The translations under genes and the position numbers were made by a program. Under the pieces are notes generated by a model, which had not been told where the DNA came from, searched no databases, and saw only the letters and a list, made by a program, of their open reading frames with translations. From Pedobacter sp. Leaf194 (GTDB taxonomy: Bacteria; Bacteroidota; Bacteroidia; Sphingobacteriales; Sphingobacteriaceae): a stretch of DNA of 64,000 nucleotides. The stretch lies in NCBI RefSeq assembly GCF_001423945.1, contig NZ_LMPU01000008.1, positions 1 through 64,000 on the forward strand, in the 5' to 3' direction. Of this stretch, positions 9,826-19,049 are shown one piece after another. The number at the start of each line of letters is the position of its first letter. Position 1 is the first letter of the stretch.

Positions 9826-10264
9826 TCAAATACTATCGCTATACTATTTTTATCAACATTGGAAACAATCTTCTTTATAATCGATAAATTTATGTGATGA
9901 ACGGCTAACTACCGTTTATGCAAACCACAAACTAATTTAACATCCCCTCAACATTGAATTAATATTCGAAACCTATTTTCGCATCCTAAACATCCCCTAT
10001 GACGAAAAAACTACTTCCATAAAGCTGTTTGCCAGCTCAACCATTTGCTAGTCAAATGTTACCAACCTATTTCGTTTTAATTTAAGCTCTTCAATGGAGC
10101 TTACCTTCGCCTGATGGGTTAATTATCTAGTTTTCATCCTTAACAATCTGAATGGTAAAACTTTACATTTAAAGTTTCGTTATAACCGATCTTAACTGAA
10201 ACGATTCTGTTTCCGGTTATTCAGCATTTCGCTAATAAATCATTTTATATCCCTATAAAATCAT
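9826..10264. other. Intergenic region upstream of the giant secreted protein
   Basis: 439 nt with no convincing gene, RNA or hairpin with a U run. It presumably contains the promoter of the following 5.8-kb gene. I found no strong TTTG-N19-TAnnTTTG pair. Confidence 0.4.
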
Positions 10265-13200
10265 ATGAAAAAAATTTTACTACTCTCATTGGTATTTCTT
10301 ATTTCCACACATTTGTTTTCTCAGGTAAGCTTAACAACCTCACCTTATACAGAAAACTTTGATGGAATTGGAGCAGGTCTTCCAAATGGATTTACTGTTA
10401 GAACAGGTGCCAATGCAACTAACTTAGGCACTATTGCTGCGTTTACAACTACGGCCACGGCCTGGAACAACGCCACCGGTGCATTTAAAAATTTTGCTTC
10501 GGCAACCGCAGGTTCTACGGCAATAGCTACTGCGCAAGCTGCAGCTGCAGATCGAGCATTGGGCTTGAGGCAGACTGCTGCAGTTGGTGATGGCAATGGC
10601 GCTTTTGTCTTTCAGCTTGCTAATACCACAGGAAAGACGAATTTTAAATTAAGCTTCAACCTTCAGTCTCTGGATGCATCTTCACCTAGGGTAGCCACAT
10701 GGCGTGTTGATTATGGCATAGGGGCTACGCCAACTACATTCACTGCACCAACAACTACAGGAACACTAATTACCGGAAATACTCAATTTACAAACAACCA
10801 GATTAGCGTTGATTTTGGCAGCGCCCTGGATAATAATGCAAACAATGTATGGATTAGGATTGTAAACTTAACTACAACAACAGGTTCAGGAAACAGACCA
10901 TCTACAGGAGTAGACAATTTCAATTTAACGTTTACCGCTGGTTCCGGCACTGCTACACCAACATTGGTAGCTACCCCAACTAATTTAGCTTTCGGAAATC
11001 AAACAATAGCTACAAATTCTGCCAGTCAAAGTTTTACGTTAGCTGGCACAAATTTAACTGCTAACGCAAACATTACCACAACGTTGCCTTTCACAGTATC
11101 AAAAGACAATACAAATTTCAGCAATTCAATCTCTTACACGCTTTCAGAGATATCAACCACGCCCACAGTTTATGTAAGATTTCGTCCTACAGTCACTGGA
11201 TCTGCTACAAGTAATGTGGTAATTTCGAGTACCGGTACAACTGCAGTAAATGTTGCATTAACAGGAACCGGGGTTGCTGGTGATGTAACGCCTCCCGCTA
11301 CAACAAACACTTATCCCAAGGTTACAAATGCAACGCTTAATACCCTTGATTTAACAAATAACATTAACGAAAACGGAACAAGTTATTACGTTTTACTTAC
11401 ATCAGGTGCTGCTGCGCCGAGTCCGGTGCAGGTTAAAGTTGGTTTAGACGCGAACGGTTCGCCCGCACTTAAAGCGGCTTCCTTTCCAAATAATGCAAAT
11501 GCTGATGCTACAACTACGATAAGTGGCTTAATGACAAATACAACATACCGGATTTACGTCGTTTCAGAAGATGCAGCTCTAAATTTGCAAACCACAGTTT
11601 CATCGGTTGATGCATCAACAAGCAATCCGCCCCTGGTAAGTGCACCAATAATTATAAGCCAATACTATGAGGGAACATCAACCAATAAATGGATTGAGCT
11701 GACCAACCTAAGCAATACGCCAATCAATACTGCGTCGCCTCAGTTAAAGTTAGCGCTTTACAACATTTCAGGCGATGCCGGAACAATAAACATTACCGGA
11801 GCTCCATCGCAAATCGTAAATTTAAATTTCACTATACCGGCACGGGGTTCTGTTATTTTAGGAAACACCGGCAATAGCAACACCGATGTACCGTATTTAA
11901 GTCCGGCAAGTGCTATTCAAAACAGCAACACCGTTATTAACTTTAATGGTAATGACGGCATTGCCTTGCTAGATGCTAACAATAACATAATTGATGCGTT
12001 CGGACAAGGCGTTAATGCTAAAGATGTTTCTTATGTAAGAAGCTTAAATGTTACAGCACCTAGTCCGGCTTATGTGGATAACGACTGGACCAGAACTGCC
12101 CTGGCAATCGTTCAAAATGCAATTGATGACGACGATGTAAACCGATTAGGTGTTCATTTTCCGCCAAATCTGCCTGTTTGCGCCGCACCGTCTTCCCCTG
12201 CAACAACATTAACTTTTACAACTGTTACCACCAATAGCATTACCGCAGCTTTCACCAAGTCGGCGGATGCAAATGAATACTTAATTATCAGAAGTTTAAA
12301 TGCAACTTTAAGTGCCCTACCTTTTGATGGAACTGTTTACAATGTTGGTTCTGCTTTTGGAGGCGGCATCATTGCAAACAGAATTGTAAGAAATACTTTT
12401 ACTGATAACGCCTTAACGGATAATACAAGCTATAATTATTTCATCATTCCGCTAAATAACATTTCTTGTACGGGTGGACCGAAATATTTAAACACAGGAA
12501 TTTTAACAGGAAAACAGGCAACAAAAGCCTTATTGCCATGTACCGCACCAGTTTCACAGCCAACAAACTTCACCATAACCTCTTCAAATTACAACTTTAT
12601 ACAGGGGGCATTTACACCTACCAGCAATGCTGATGAATATTTGGTAGTGATGAGTACCAGCAATACCTTAAGTGCTGCACCGGTAAACCAAACTACATAC
12701 ACAGTTGGCGACCAGCTGGGTGGCGGTATTGTAGTAAAAAGAGGAACGGGTAATACGTTCATTAGAAATGGTTTAACACAAAACACAAATTACTACTTTT
12801 TTATATTTTCAATTAACAGCGCCTGCAGTGGCGGACCGCTATATTTAACTACGCAGCCGCTTTTGGGGAACCTGAAAACGGGCATCTTAGAACTTAATAA
12901 ATTAAATTTTTATTATGGAAACTTGCACAGCCATAGCAGTTATTCTGACGGAAATAAGGATGATTTAACCAAGAAACCGGAAGATGACTATGCCTTTGCC
13001 AAGAACTCCATGAATTTGGATTTCCTTGGAATTTCTGAACATAACCACACCCAGGCGGGCATGTCGCTGGCGAGCTGGCAACCGGGAATTGATGCTGCAA
13101 AGCGGGCAACCACATCAACTTTCGTTGCCATGCACGGTATGGAGTGGGGTGTAATAAGTGGTGGCGGACACGTAATTGTTTACGGTATAGATTCATTGAT

Positions 13201-16042
13201 TGGATGGGAACCGGGTGAAAATCAAATTTATGTCCCGAAAAGTGTGTATACGGGTGCAACCGGATTATTCAGAATTATTAATAGACATGGCCTTAATGCT
13301 GTGGCAACATTGGCGCATCCAAACACAACAGATTATAACAACATTTCTGCCACATATGATTTAAGTGCCGACAGCGCAATCGTTGGAACAGCCCTGGAAA
13401 GTGGACCGGCATTTTCAACCAACATTACCTATTCAGACCCGGCCAGCTCTATGAGTTATCTGAGTTATTACAACCGTATGCTGGCCAAAGGCTATCACCT
13501 TGGCGCAAGTATCGACCATGACAACCACAACTTAACTTTTGGCCGGCATACAAGAGCCCGTTTAGTGGTGCTCGCTCCTGCCCTTACCGAAAATGATTTA
13601 TTGGATGCAATTAAAAAAATGCGCTTTTATGCTTCGCAGGATTCGGCTGCAAAAATAGTTTTCACCATAAATAAACAACCTGTTGGAAGTGTATTTAAAA
13701 CTGCTGGTGCACCATTAATTGAAGTTACTTCTGTTACCACAAGTCCGGTAACCAGTATTAAGATTCTTTATGGAACACCGGGAAGTAGCGTAAATCCGGT
13801 AGAATTAACTACAAGTACATCAACAAGTTTAAGCTATACCGATAATGCTTTAGCGAATTTATCCACAGGGTATTATTATGCCGATATTTTAGAGGCAGAT
13901 GGAAGTAGAATTATCACCTCACCAATCTGGTACTCCCGTGATGACGCAACCGTTAAAAAGGACCAAAACATAACCTTCGCTGCAACCAAAACAGTGACCT
14001 ATGGAGACCCTGATTTCCCTGCAGGTGCAAGCAGTGACAATACAGCGATAAACATAACTTACACCAGTAGCGATACCAATATTGCAACAGTAAATAACAA
14101 TGATATCCATATTGTTAAAGCTGGAACAGTTACTATCTCCGCTAACCAGACAGGTGATACATTTTTCAATCAGGCAGTGGCGAAACAACAGGTTTTAACA
14201 ATAGTGCCTAAACCGATCACCGTAACTGCTGATGCAAAAACAAAAGTGGAATCTACCGTAGACCCGGCTTTTACGTACAGCGCTAGCCCTGCGCTTATAG
14301 GCGCCGATGCATTTACAGGTACATTGAGCAGAAACCCGGGCGAAACCGCGGGAAATTATGCCATCACTCAAGGGTCATTAGCACTTTCAAGCAATTACGC
14401 AATAAATTACAAGCCAGCTAATTTGCTAATTTACGCGAAACCTGCAGCAACTTTAAGCGGCAATGTTTCTGTGGCTTTAAATGCAACGGCGCCGGTAATT
14501 ACCTTCACTGCCGCAGCCGGCAATGCACCTTTTACATTTACCTACAATATTAATGGCGGTGGAAACCAAACCATAACTTCATCTACAAATACTGCAACCG
14601 TAACCGCATCAACAGCAACAGTTGGCACATTTGTGTATACGGTTACCAGTATAAGCGATGCTAACAGCACACAAACACAAAATGTAACTACAACGGTGAA
14701 AGTTAATCCAATTCCTGTTGCAACTATTAGCGGCACAACTGCTGTTTGCATCAATGGCAATGCACCTATCATTACATTTACGGGTAGAAACGGAACCGCA
14801 CCTTATGTTTTCACTTATAACATCAATGGAGGAACGAGTCAGACTTTAACAACCTCCGGCACAAACACAAGCGTTACTTTAACCGCACCGGCAAATGTAG
14901 CTGGAATTTTCAATTACAATTTGTTAAGCGTGGCTGACGTAAACGCATCGCAAAACCAAACAGGCACAGCTATTGTAAACATCAGGCCTTTGGCTACTGC
15001 AACGATTGCTGGTTCAACAGCGACGCCACAAAATAGCACAGCCCCAACCTTAACCTTTACCGGGGCAAATGGAACTGCACCATACACTTTCACCTACAAT
15101 ATTAACGGTGGAACAAACAGAACAATAGTTTCAACAGGTAATACCGCAATAATTACAGCGCCAACAACAACTGTTGGAACCTTTGTATATAATTTAGTTA
15201 GCGTAGCTGATGTAAACTGCGGTCAGCCCCAAACTGGTACAGCGACCATCCTGGTTCGTCCGCTACCGGTGGCAACCATTAGTGGTACAACTTCAGTTTG
15301 TAATTTTAGCAGCCCGCCGGTAATTACGTTTACGGGTTCGGGTGGTACTGCGCCATACACATTTACGTATACCCTAAACGGCGGTAGTAATCAAACGGTT
15401 AGTACGAATACCGCTTCGGCCACTGTGGCTGCACCAACTGGCGCTACCGGTACTTTTGTGTACGCACTGGTAAGCGTAGCTGATGCTTACGGAACGCAAA
15501 CCCAAACTGGGAATGCAACGGTTACTGTAAATCAGCTGCCTGTAATTGCCATTAGCAGCAATAAAGGGATCAGCATATCTAAAGGCGAAGCAATTATTTT
15601 AACGGCGACCGGCGGTACTCAATACAACTGGACAGGTGCAGACATGACCAGCGGACAAAATGCTGCAGCCGTAACCATCCGCCCAAAACAGAGCGGAAAT
15701 TATCGCGTTTTGGTAACCAACGCCAGTGGTTGCACAGCTGAGCAAAGTATCTTCATTAATGTTGTCGATGATTATAAATTAGAAGCAAGCACAGTGGTTA
15801 CGCCAAATGGCGATGGTTATAATGATAAGTTCATTATCAAAAACATCGATTATTATCCAAACAACACTTTGAGAATTTTTGACAAAGCCGGGCGCATACT
15901 ATACACCAAAAGAACATACGCCAATGATTGGGATGGAACTATAAATGGCAGTCCGCTCGCCGAAGGAACTTATTATTACATCATCGATTTAGGAAACAAC
16001 ATTGGTACTTTCAAAGGATTTATTAACATCATCAGAGACTAA
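10265..16042 (+). CDS. Giant secreted multidomain protein with PHP-type metallohydrolase and gliding-type C-terminal sorting domain
   Basis: 1925 residues with a Sec signal (MKKILLLSLVFLISTHLFSQ). Modules in order: a beta-rich N-region to about 220; an Ig/ASPM-like repeat near 235-335; a lamin-tail-like domain (ISQYYEGTSTNKWIELTNLS) near 465-630; two fibronectin-like repeats near 637-865; a PHP/CehA-type metallohydrolase near 880-1190 with NLHSHSSYSDG, ISEHNH and SIDHDNHN as metal-binding motifs; an MBG-type region near 1233-1390; four PKD-like repeats near 1391-1760; and a C-terminal CHU_C/gliding-motility-associated domain (TPNGDGYNDKF, YYYIIDL) from about 1835. The last indicates type IX secretion to the cell surface. 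The PorP/SprF-type gene follows 8 nt later. The enzyme substrate is unknown; an extracellular phosphoesterase is plausible. Confidence 0.88.
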   Translation: MKKILLLSLVFLISTHLFSQVSLTTSPYTENFDGIGAGLPNGFTVRTGANATNLGTIAAFTTTATAWNNATGAFKNFASATAGSTAIATAQAAAADRALGLRQTAAVGDGNGAFVFQLANTTGKTNFKLSFNLQSLDASSPRVATWRVDYGIGATPTTFTAPTTTGTLITGNTQFTNNQISVDFGSALDNNANNVWIRIVNLTTTTGSGNRPSTGVDNFNLTFTAGSGTATPTLVATPTNLAFGNQTIATNSASQSFTLAGTNLTANANITTTLPFTVSKDNTNFSNSISYTLSEISTTPTVYVRFRPTVTGSATSNVVISSTGTTAVNVALTGTGVAGDVTPPATTNTYPKVTNATLNTLDLTNNINENGTSYYVLLTSGAAAPSPVQVKVGLDANGSPALKAASFPNNANADATTTISGLMTNTTYRIYVVSEDAALNLQTTVSSVDASTSNPPLVSAPIIISQYYEGTSTNKWIELTNLSNTPINTASPQLKLALYNISGDAGTINITGAPSQIVNLNFTIPARGSVILGNTGNSNTDVPYLSPASAIQNSNTVINFNGNDGIALLDANNNIIDAFGQGVNAKDVSYVRSLNVTAPSPAYVDNDWTRTALAIVQNAIDDDDVNRLGVHFPPNLPVCAAPSSPATTLTFTTVTTNSITAAFTKSADANEYLIIRSLNATLSALPFDGTVYNVGSAFGGGIIANRIVRNTFTDNALTDNTSYNYFIIPLNNISCTGGPKYLNTGILTGKQATKALLPCTAPVSQPTNFTITSSNYNFIQGAFTPTSNADEYLVVMSTSNTLSAAPVNQTTYTVGDQLGGGIVVKRGTGNTFIRNGLTQNTNYYFFIFSINSACSGGPLYLTTQPLLGNLKTGILELNKLNFYYGNLHSHSSYSDGNKDDLTKKPEDDYAFAKNSMNLDFLGISEHNHTQAGMSLASWQPGIDAAKRATTSTFVAMHGMEWGVISGGGHVIVYGIDSLIGWEPGENQIYVPKSVYTGATGLFRIINRHGLNAVATLAHPNTTDYNNISATYDLSADSAIVGTALESGPAFSTNITYSDPASSMSYLSYYNRMLAKGYHLGASIDHDNHNLTFGRHTRARLVVLAPALTENDLLDAIKKMRFYASQDSAAKIVFTINKQPVGSVFKTAGAPLIEVTSVTTSPVTSIKILYGTPGSSVNPVELTTSTSTSLSYTDNALANLSTGYYYADILEADGSRIITSPIWYSRDDATVKKDQNITFAATKTVTYGDPDFPAGASSDNTAINITYTSSDTNIATVNNNDIHIVKAGTVTISANQTGDTFFNQAVAKQQVLTIVPKPITVTADAKTKVESTVDPAFTYSASPALIGADAFTGTLSRNPGETAGNYAITQGSLALSSNYAINYKPANLLIYAKPAATLSGNVSVALNATAPVITFTAAAGNAPFTFTYNINGGGNQTITSSTNTATVTASTATVGTFVYTVTSISDANSTQTQNVTTTVKVNPIPVATISGTTAVCINGNAPIITFTGRNGTAPYVFTYNINGGTSQTLTTSGTNTSVTLTAPANVAGIFNYNLLSVADVNASQNQTGTAIVNIRPLATATIAGSTATPQNSTAPTLTFTGANGTAPYTFTYNINGGTNRTIVSTGNTAIITAPTTTVGTFVYNLVSVADVNCGQPQTGTATILVRPLPVATISGTTSVCNFSSPPVITFTGSGGTAPYTFTYTLNGGSNQTVSTNTASATVAAPTGATGTFVYALVSVADAYGTQTQTGNATVTVNQLPVIAISSNKGISISKGEAIILTATGGTQYNWTGADMTSGQNAAAVTIRPKQSGNYRVLVTNASGCTAEQSIFINVVDDYKLEASTVVTPNGDGYNDKFIIKNIDYYPNNTLRIFDKAGRILYTKRTYANDWDGTINGSPLAEGTYYYIIDLGNNIGTFKGFINIIRD
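14436..15540 (+). repeat. Four tandem PKD-like coding repeats
   Basis: Four consecutive copies of about 270-285 nt (roughly 14436-14710, 14711-14993, 14994-15267, 15268-15540). Each encodes about 90 residues with the frame ATISGTT...ITFTG...GTAPYTFTYNINGG...GTFVY.L.SVAD. Protein similarity is high but the DNA has diverged, so the repeats are not recent duplicates. Confidence 0.8.
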
Positions 16043-16050
16043 TTACAGAC

Positions 16051-16971
16051 ATGAGAGCAATTACATTTTATATAAAGCAAATAAGTCGCGTAACGTTTCT
16101 ATTTGCAGCAAGTATGCTATTTTTTAGCGTTTCAAAAGCACAGATTCTACCTTTAAACGCACAGTACTTTCAAAACCGTTATTTGGTTAATCCATCAATG
16201 GCAGGTATAAACGAGGGTTTAAACATCAATGGAAGTTTCCGCAAGCAATGGTCGAATATTCCCGGTGCACCACTTACTCAAAGTGTAACATTAGATCAGC
16301 AGGCAGGCAAAGTTGGCTGGGGAGCTAACATATACAATGAAAAATCGGGAGGTTTGCAGCGCACAAAAATGGTTGGAACTTTCGCATATCACCTACCTTT
16401 GAATGCTGATGACCAAAAGTTAAATTTTGGTATCTCCTTTGGAGCTAGTCAGGACAAGCTCGATTTAAGCAGCATTAAAAACAGCGACCTAAATGACCCA
16501 GCGATAGCCCGCTTTAACGACAGAGGTTATTATTTCGATGGCGATTTCGGTGTATCTTACACTTCGCCAGGTTTAAATATTGAAGCTGCCATTCCGAACA
16601 TGCGCTCCGTTTTTAGAGATGATGACTTGAACTATGCAGATAAGCCTACCTTTTATTCTGCGGTAGGCTATAAGTTTAGTTTTGGAGAAGGTATTAATGC
16701 TATAAGCCTGGAGCCTAAGGGAATTTTTAGAGGAATTAAAAACTATAAGAATTTGTGGGATGCAGGAATCAACGCAAACTTCGCAAATGATAAGTTATCT
16801 GTGATGGCAATGTACCACAACACTCAGAATGCAACTGTAGGTTTCGGCATGAATTACAAATCTACTTTGTATTTTATGGCTTATTACAACACGGCTACTT
16901 CTGCAATAAGTGGGTATACCGATGGCGATTTCGAAATAAACCTTCGGGTAAATATCGGCAAGAAAAAATAG
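16051..16971 (+). CDS. PorP/SprF family type IX secretion-associated membrane protein
   Basis: A 306-residue outer-membrane beta-barrel protein of the PorP/SprF family. It has a signal peptide (about residues 1-30, ending VSKAQ), then the family signature PLNAQYFQNRYLVNPSMAGI and repeated amphipathic strands ending in an aromatic-rich C-terminus. In Bacteroidetes, PorP/SprF-like proteins sit next to giant proteins with a gliding-type C-terminal domain and help export or anchor them. The 8-nt gap to the preceding 1925-residue gene fits that pairing. Confidence 0.9.
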   Translation: MRAITFYIKQISRVTFLFAASMLFFSVSKAQILPLNAQYFQNRYLVNPSMAGINEGLNINGSFRKQWSNIPGAPLTQSVTLDQQAGKVGWGANIYNEKSGGLQRTKMVGTFAYHLPLNADDQKLNFGISFGASQDKLDLSSIKNSDLNDPAIARFNDRGYYFDGDFGVSYTSPGLNIEAAIPNMRSVFRDDDLNYADKPTFYSAVGYKFSFGEGINAISLEPKGIFRGIKNYKNLWDAGINANFANDKLSVMAMYHNTQNATVGFGMNYKSTLYFMAYYNTATSAISGYTDGDFEINLRVNIGKKK

Positions 16972-17030
16972 CTTGATACTTAGAATGTTTTGTCGACTGG
17001 TTTTCCAGGCTCGGCAAATAAAAATTAATG

Positions 17031-17072
17031 AGCCGCAAACCAGGAGATTTACTTCTGATTTGCGGCTTTTTT
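17031..17072 (+). terminator. Terminator after the PorP/SprF-like gene
   Basis: AGCCGCAAA (17031-17039) pairs perfectly with TTTGCGGCT (17059-17067), followed by a T run. It lies 60 nt after the stop codon. Confidence 0.85.
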
Positions 17073-17140
17073 AATAATTTACCTTAACAATAAGATTTAT
17101 TTTTTCGATTCCGGCTGTTTTTAATGATTACTTTTAGCGA

Positions 17141-17593
17141 TTAGATTTTAACTTTTACAACGAAGTCATCATCAAAATTAGCAGAGAAAACCTCAAAAAC
17201 TACCTCCCACTCGTCCTTGACTAATTCCTCAATAAAATTTCTAAAAATTTTTTCAAAAGAAATGAAGTTGATTCCAGGTTTGGTAACCACCAGATAAGCA
17301 GATTCAGACTTAACAATAACCTCCTGGACTTCATCAGGCCACCTGTCTCTAATTTTTTTAGGAAGTTTCAAAAACTGCTGTGCTTTAATAAAACGACTTA
17401 CTGATTTGATGAATTCTTGTTCCAGTCTTACATTATCACTATGCCAACAACCAGTTTCTATATCTAATTGGCCCAAAATTTCATCATCATCCAAAATTAA
17501 AAACGGACTTTCTGAATTCTCCTGTATCAAAATACAGGCACTTAAACCCAAATCTGTGCCCGAATCTTCATATATGTATTGAAACTTAATCAT
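17141..17593 (-). CDS. Uncharacterised acidic protein downstream of AlkB-like gene
   Basis: A 150-residue, acidic, soluble protein with no signal peptide or membrane segment. I do not recognise a family. Visible features are an acidic start (YIYEDSGTDLG), a short DDDE stretch near residue 36, and a C-terminal EVFSANFDDDFVVKVKI. Its start overlaps the end of the AlkB-like gene by 8 nt, so the two are almost certainly co-transcribed and translationally coupled. That suggests, without proving, a role linked to DNA or RNA repair. Confidence 0.75.
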   Translation of the reverse strand: MIKFQYIYEDSGTDLGLSACILIQENSESPFLILDDDEILGQLDIETGCWHSDNVRLEQEFIKSVSRFIKAQQFLKLPKKIRDRWPDEVQEVIVKSESAYLVVTKPGINFISFEKIFRNFIEELVKDEWEVVFEVFSANFDDDFVVKVKI

Positions 17594-18212
17594 TGGTAAA
17601 AGGTTTAATGATGTGCCTGAAAGTGAGGTTAATTCTCGGCTTCATGTTTTTTTTTGATTTAGCAATACGACGATCCCATTTCTGTTGAAGGTCGCCCTTC
17701 ATAATTAATAATGAGCCATGACCAAGTCTAACTGAGTATTTCTCCTGATGATTTGATTTCAACCGGATATCGAAAGACCGTACTTGTCCAAAAGATAAGG
17801 AGGCAATAACAGGGTGGGAACCCATTACTGTTTCATTATCGCTATGCCAGGTTACGGAATCTTGCCCATCACGATAATAATTTAAGAGGACACTATTAAA
17901 TGAAATACCTGCAACCGGTTCAACTAATTTTTTTAGTTTTAGAAGTGCCGGAGTCCAGTTTACAGGAATCGATTTACCCAAGGCTGCATAATCAATTTCT
18001 TCGCCATCACCGTACCATGCACTTAATCTTGGCGTTATAACTTCCTTATCATAATAACGCAAAATCTTTTGTTTCCATGGCGTATATACCAGTAAATGAG
18101 ATAATAACATATCGCTTTGAAAGGCATCAATAAATCCTTCATGGTACTCAAGTACATCATTTGGCAAGCCTTTCGTTTGTCCGCTTTCGGCAAAAAAACT
18201 TAACTGTTCCAT
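17586..18212 (-). CDS. AlkB-like 2-oxoglutarate/Fe(II) dioxygenase with altered iron ligand
   Basis: A 208-residue protein of the AlkB (ALKBH2-like) family, which oxidatively removes alkyl groups from DNA or RNA bases. The HxD iron motif is present (H123, D125 in TWHSDNE), as are the C-terminal RINLTFRHI arginines that bind 2-oxoglutarate. However, where family members have the third iron ligand (W-x-H after GSLLIMKGDLQ) this protein has WDRR, with Arg at position 181. The start MEQLSFF is chosen over an ATG 15 nt upstream because it matches usual AlkB N-termini. It is divergent from the imuA-imuB-dnaE2 cassette. The fold assignment is sure; activity is doubtful. Confidence 0.88.
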   Translation of the reverse strand: MEQLSFFAESGQTKGLPNDVLEYHEGFIDAFQSDMLLSHLLVYTPWKQKILRYYDKEVITPRLSAWYGDGEEIDYAALGKSIPVNWTPALLKLKKLVEPVAGISFNSVLLNYYRDGQDSVTWHSDNETVMGSHPVIASLSFGQVRSFDIRLKSNHQEKYSVRLGHGSLLIMKGDLQQKWDRRIAKSKKNMKPRINLTFRHIIKPFTND

Positions 18213-18234
18213 AAAACAAAAGTGCAAAACTTTT

Positions 18235-18267
18235 TTTGAATTACTAATATTTTTAGCATTATATTTG
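18235..18267 (+). promoter_or_regulatory. Candidate imuA promoter with internal palindrome
   Basis: TTTG (18235-18238) and TATATTTG (18260-18267, an exact TAnnTTTG match) are separated by 21 nt, 50 nt upstream of imuA. Between them lies CTAATATTTTTAG (18244-18256), a palindrome with CTAA/TTAG arms. Its place between the boxes suits a repressor site, possibly LexA-type damage control, but the regulator is an inference. Confidence 0.5.
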
Positions 18268-18316
18268 TTATCTCCTTAAAAGAAAACCATTTTGTGGTTT
18301 ATAATAATGATAGCAT

Positions 18317-19048
18317 ATGATGCCTACTAAAAAAAACCTGATTGAACATCTTCGGAAAGAAATTTTCCGCATGCAGGGCTTTAGCGTAGCAGGTAAATCG
18401 GGCGGTATTAATTTTGGTTTGCAAAAGATTGAGGATTCGTTTCCAAATTCGGTATTCCCGACTGGCGCAATACATGAATTTCTTTGCATGGCTAATGAAG
18501 ATCATGCTGCCAGTGCCGGCTTTATAAGCGGATTATTAAAAACACTTTCTGCAAAAGGTAGTCCGATGATATGGGTTTCTACCAATCGAAATTTATTTCC
18601 CCCGGCATTGAAAAGTTTTGGCATCGAGCCAGACAGGATTATCTTCATTGATGTAAATAAAGAAACAGATGTACTTTGGGCAACGGAGGAAGCCCTAAAA
18701 TGTAATGGCCTTGCAGCGGTAATTGCCGAAATAAGCGACCTGAGTTTCACGCAATCTCGCAGGCTTCAACTTGCTGTAGAGCAAAGTAAGGTAACTGGTT
18801 TTATCCTCAGAAGGAATGAGGAAAGAATGACAGCAAGCCCTTGTGCGGCACGCTGGAAAGTATCGCCATTGCCCACAGCTGCTGAAGATGAACTTCCGGG
18901 TTTGGGTTTTCCAACCTGGAGTGTTGAACTGTTGAAAGTAAAAAATGGAAAACCCGGAAAATGGACTGTTCAATGGTTTGCAGATAATTTCAAGATTTTA
19001 AGTACACAACCAGTTGTTGAGACTATAAACTTTTCTAAAGCAGTTTAG
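18317..19048 (+). CDS. imuA: ImuA-like mutasome accessory protein
   Basis: A 243-residue RecA-fold protein of the ImuA/SulA-like family, found as the first gene of imuA-imuB-dnaE2 mutagenesis cassettes. Recognisable parts are IHEFLC near residue 55, the strand PMIWVSTNRNLFPPALKSFG near 78, and GLAAVIAEISDLSFTQSRRLQLA near 132. The Walker A motif is degenerate, as in the family. Only 1 nt separates it from imuB. It is thought to assemble with ImuB and DnaE2 for translesion synthesis and damage-induced mutagenesis. Confidence 0.87.
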   Translation: MMPTKKNLIEHLRKEIFRMQGFSVAGKSGGINFGLQKIEDSFPNSVFPTGAIHEFLCMANEDHAASAGFISGLLKTLSAKGSPMIWVSTNRNLFPPALKSFGIEPDRIIFIDVNKETDVLWATEEALKCNGLAAVIAEISDLSFTQSRRLQLAVEQSKVTGFILRRNEERMTASPCAARWKVSPLPTAAEDELPGLGFPTWSVELLKVKNGKPGKWTVQWFADNFKILSTQPVVETINFSKAV

Positions 19049-19049
19049 C

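Noticed and set aside
18268..18310. Small hairpin AAACCA/TGGTTT in the imuA leader as a riboswitch
   Set aside because: Only a 6-bp stem without conserved riboswitch sequence; likely incidental.
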